64,000 bases of DNA, from assembly GCF_038502225.1 (NCBI RefSeq), contig NC_091374.1:5225859-5289858 (forward strand), written 5' to 3'. Of this stretch, positions 63,805-64,000 are shown in pieces. The notes under the pieces are model-generated. The model did no database searches. It had not been told where the DNA came from and saw only the letters and a program-made list of their open reading frames with translations. Position numbers and translations under genes: made by a program. Every line of letters begins with the position of its first letter. Positions within the stretch are counted from its first letter, which is position 1. This stretch comes from Cherax quadricarinatus (Eukaryota; Arthropoda; Malacostraca; Decapoda; Parastacidae).

Positions 63805-64000
63805 TGTCATGATTGTGACCAGACCTACCTGGAGTTCATTACCTTTGTAAATTGTGAGTTCATTACCTTTGTAAATTGTGAGTTCATTACCTTTGTAAAT
63901 TGTGAGTTCATTACCTTTGTAAATTGTGAGTTCATTACCTCTGTAACTTGCTCAGCTATCAAAACTTTGGAGTCCAGTCCCTGGACCAATTATGTACCTC
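63805..64000 (+). mobile_element. Family K repeat with internal 24-base tandem
   Basis: TCATGATTGTGACCAGACCT and ACCTGGAGTTCATTACCTTT, then four extra copies of GAGTTCATTACCTTTGTAAA-type units of 24 bases, then CTTGCTCAGCTATCAAAACT and GTCCAGTCCCTGGACC. It runs off the window end. Confidence 0.7.

Overview
The window is repeat-dominated eukaryotic nuclear DNA with no host gene that I can support. I read it as an arthropod, most likely a decapod crustacean such as a crayfish. The reasons are the abundant TTAGG-type pentamers (arthropod telomere unit), the many tRNA-derived SINEs with ATT/ATA tails, the LINEs next to AT and AC microsatellites, and the lack of any compact gene order. The species call rests on general impression only. 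No rRNA, CRISPR array or functional tRNA gene was found.

Four kinds of sequence fill it. (1) Eight clean minisatellite arrays with unrelated units of 25, 35, 21, 53, 29, 26, 36 and 36/37 bases cover roughly 22-23 kb, about 35% of the window, at 1876-4942, 17948-21535, 21536-24204, 28255-30736, 30964-31952, 42728-44131, 45885-46528 and 51084-58936. A degenerate array lies at 24325-24885. All very long open frames (up to 1627 codons) are translations of these arrays. (2) Non-LTR retrotransposons, nearly all 5'-truncated. LINE-R is an endonuclease plus reverse transcriptase element whose best copy is 11305-13951 on the minus strand. LINE-C, at 8575-10325, has an uninterrupted RT frame. LINE-D has one copy on each strand and is bordered by AC/GT microsatellites. 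LINE-B is seen only as C-terminal coding tails. (3) Short retroposons: SINE-F with a tRNA head, SINE-G with an ATA tail, repA ending in TTAGG-like units, and families K, L and M. (4) Fold-back elements: two tRNA-derived families (tE and tI) that sit mostly as inverted pairs, and two families (H and J) whose arms carry a stem-loop followed by GAAACG, resembling the hammerhead-ribozyme repeats of Penelope-like elements.

Layout: 1-5 kb, LINE-R tail and a G-rich 25-base satellite; 5-11 kb, dispersed repeats, LINE-C and a tI palindrome; 11-18 kb, LINE-R copies and a SINE-F; 18-25 kb, two abutting satellites and a degenerate one; 25-28 kb, SINE-G, repA and tE in inverted pairs; 28-32 kb, the 53- and 29-base satellites separated by a hammerhead-like motif; 32-42 kb, the densest cluster of fold-back elements, a 180-base MITE and LINE-D; 42-47 kb, two satellites, LINE-D and tE; 47-51 kb, SINEs and repA; 51-59 kb, the largest satellite; 59-64 kb, AT-rich sequence with old repeats.

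The most interesting observations are the fold-back retroposons bounded by 9-14 base target-site duplications (an inverted 5' segment joined to a sense 3' end), the hammerhead-like cores in families H and J, the modular SINE-F whose head and tail both vary and one of whose tails matches the 3' end of LINE-C, and the association of LINE-R with (AT)n and LINE-D with (AC)n.
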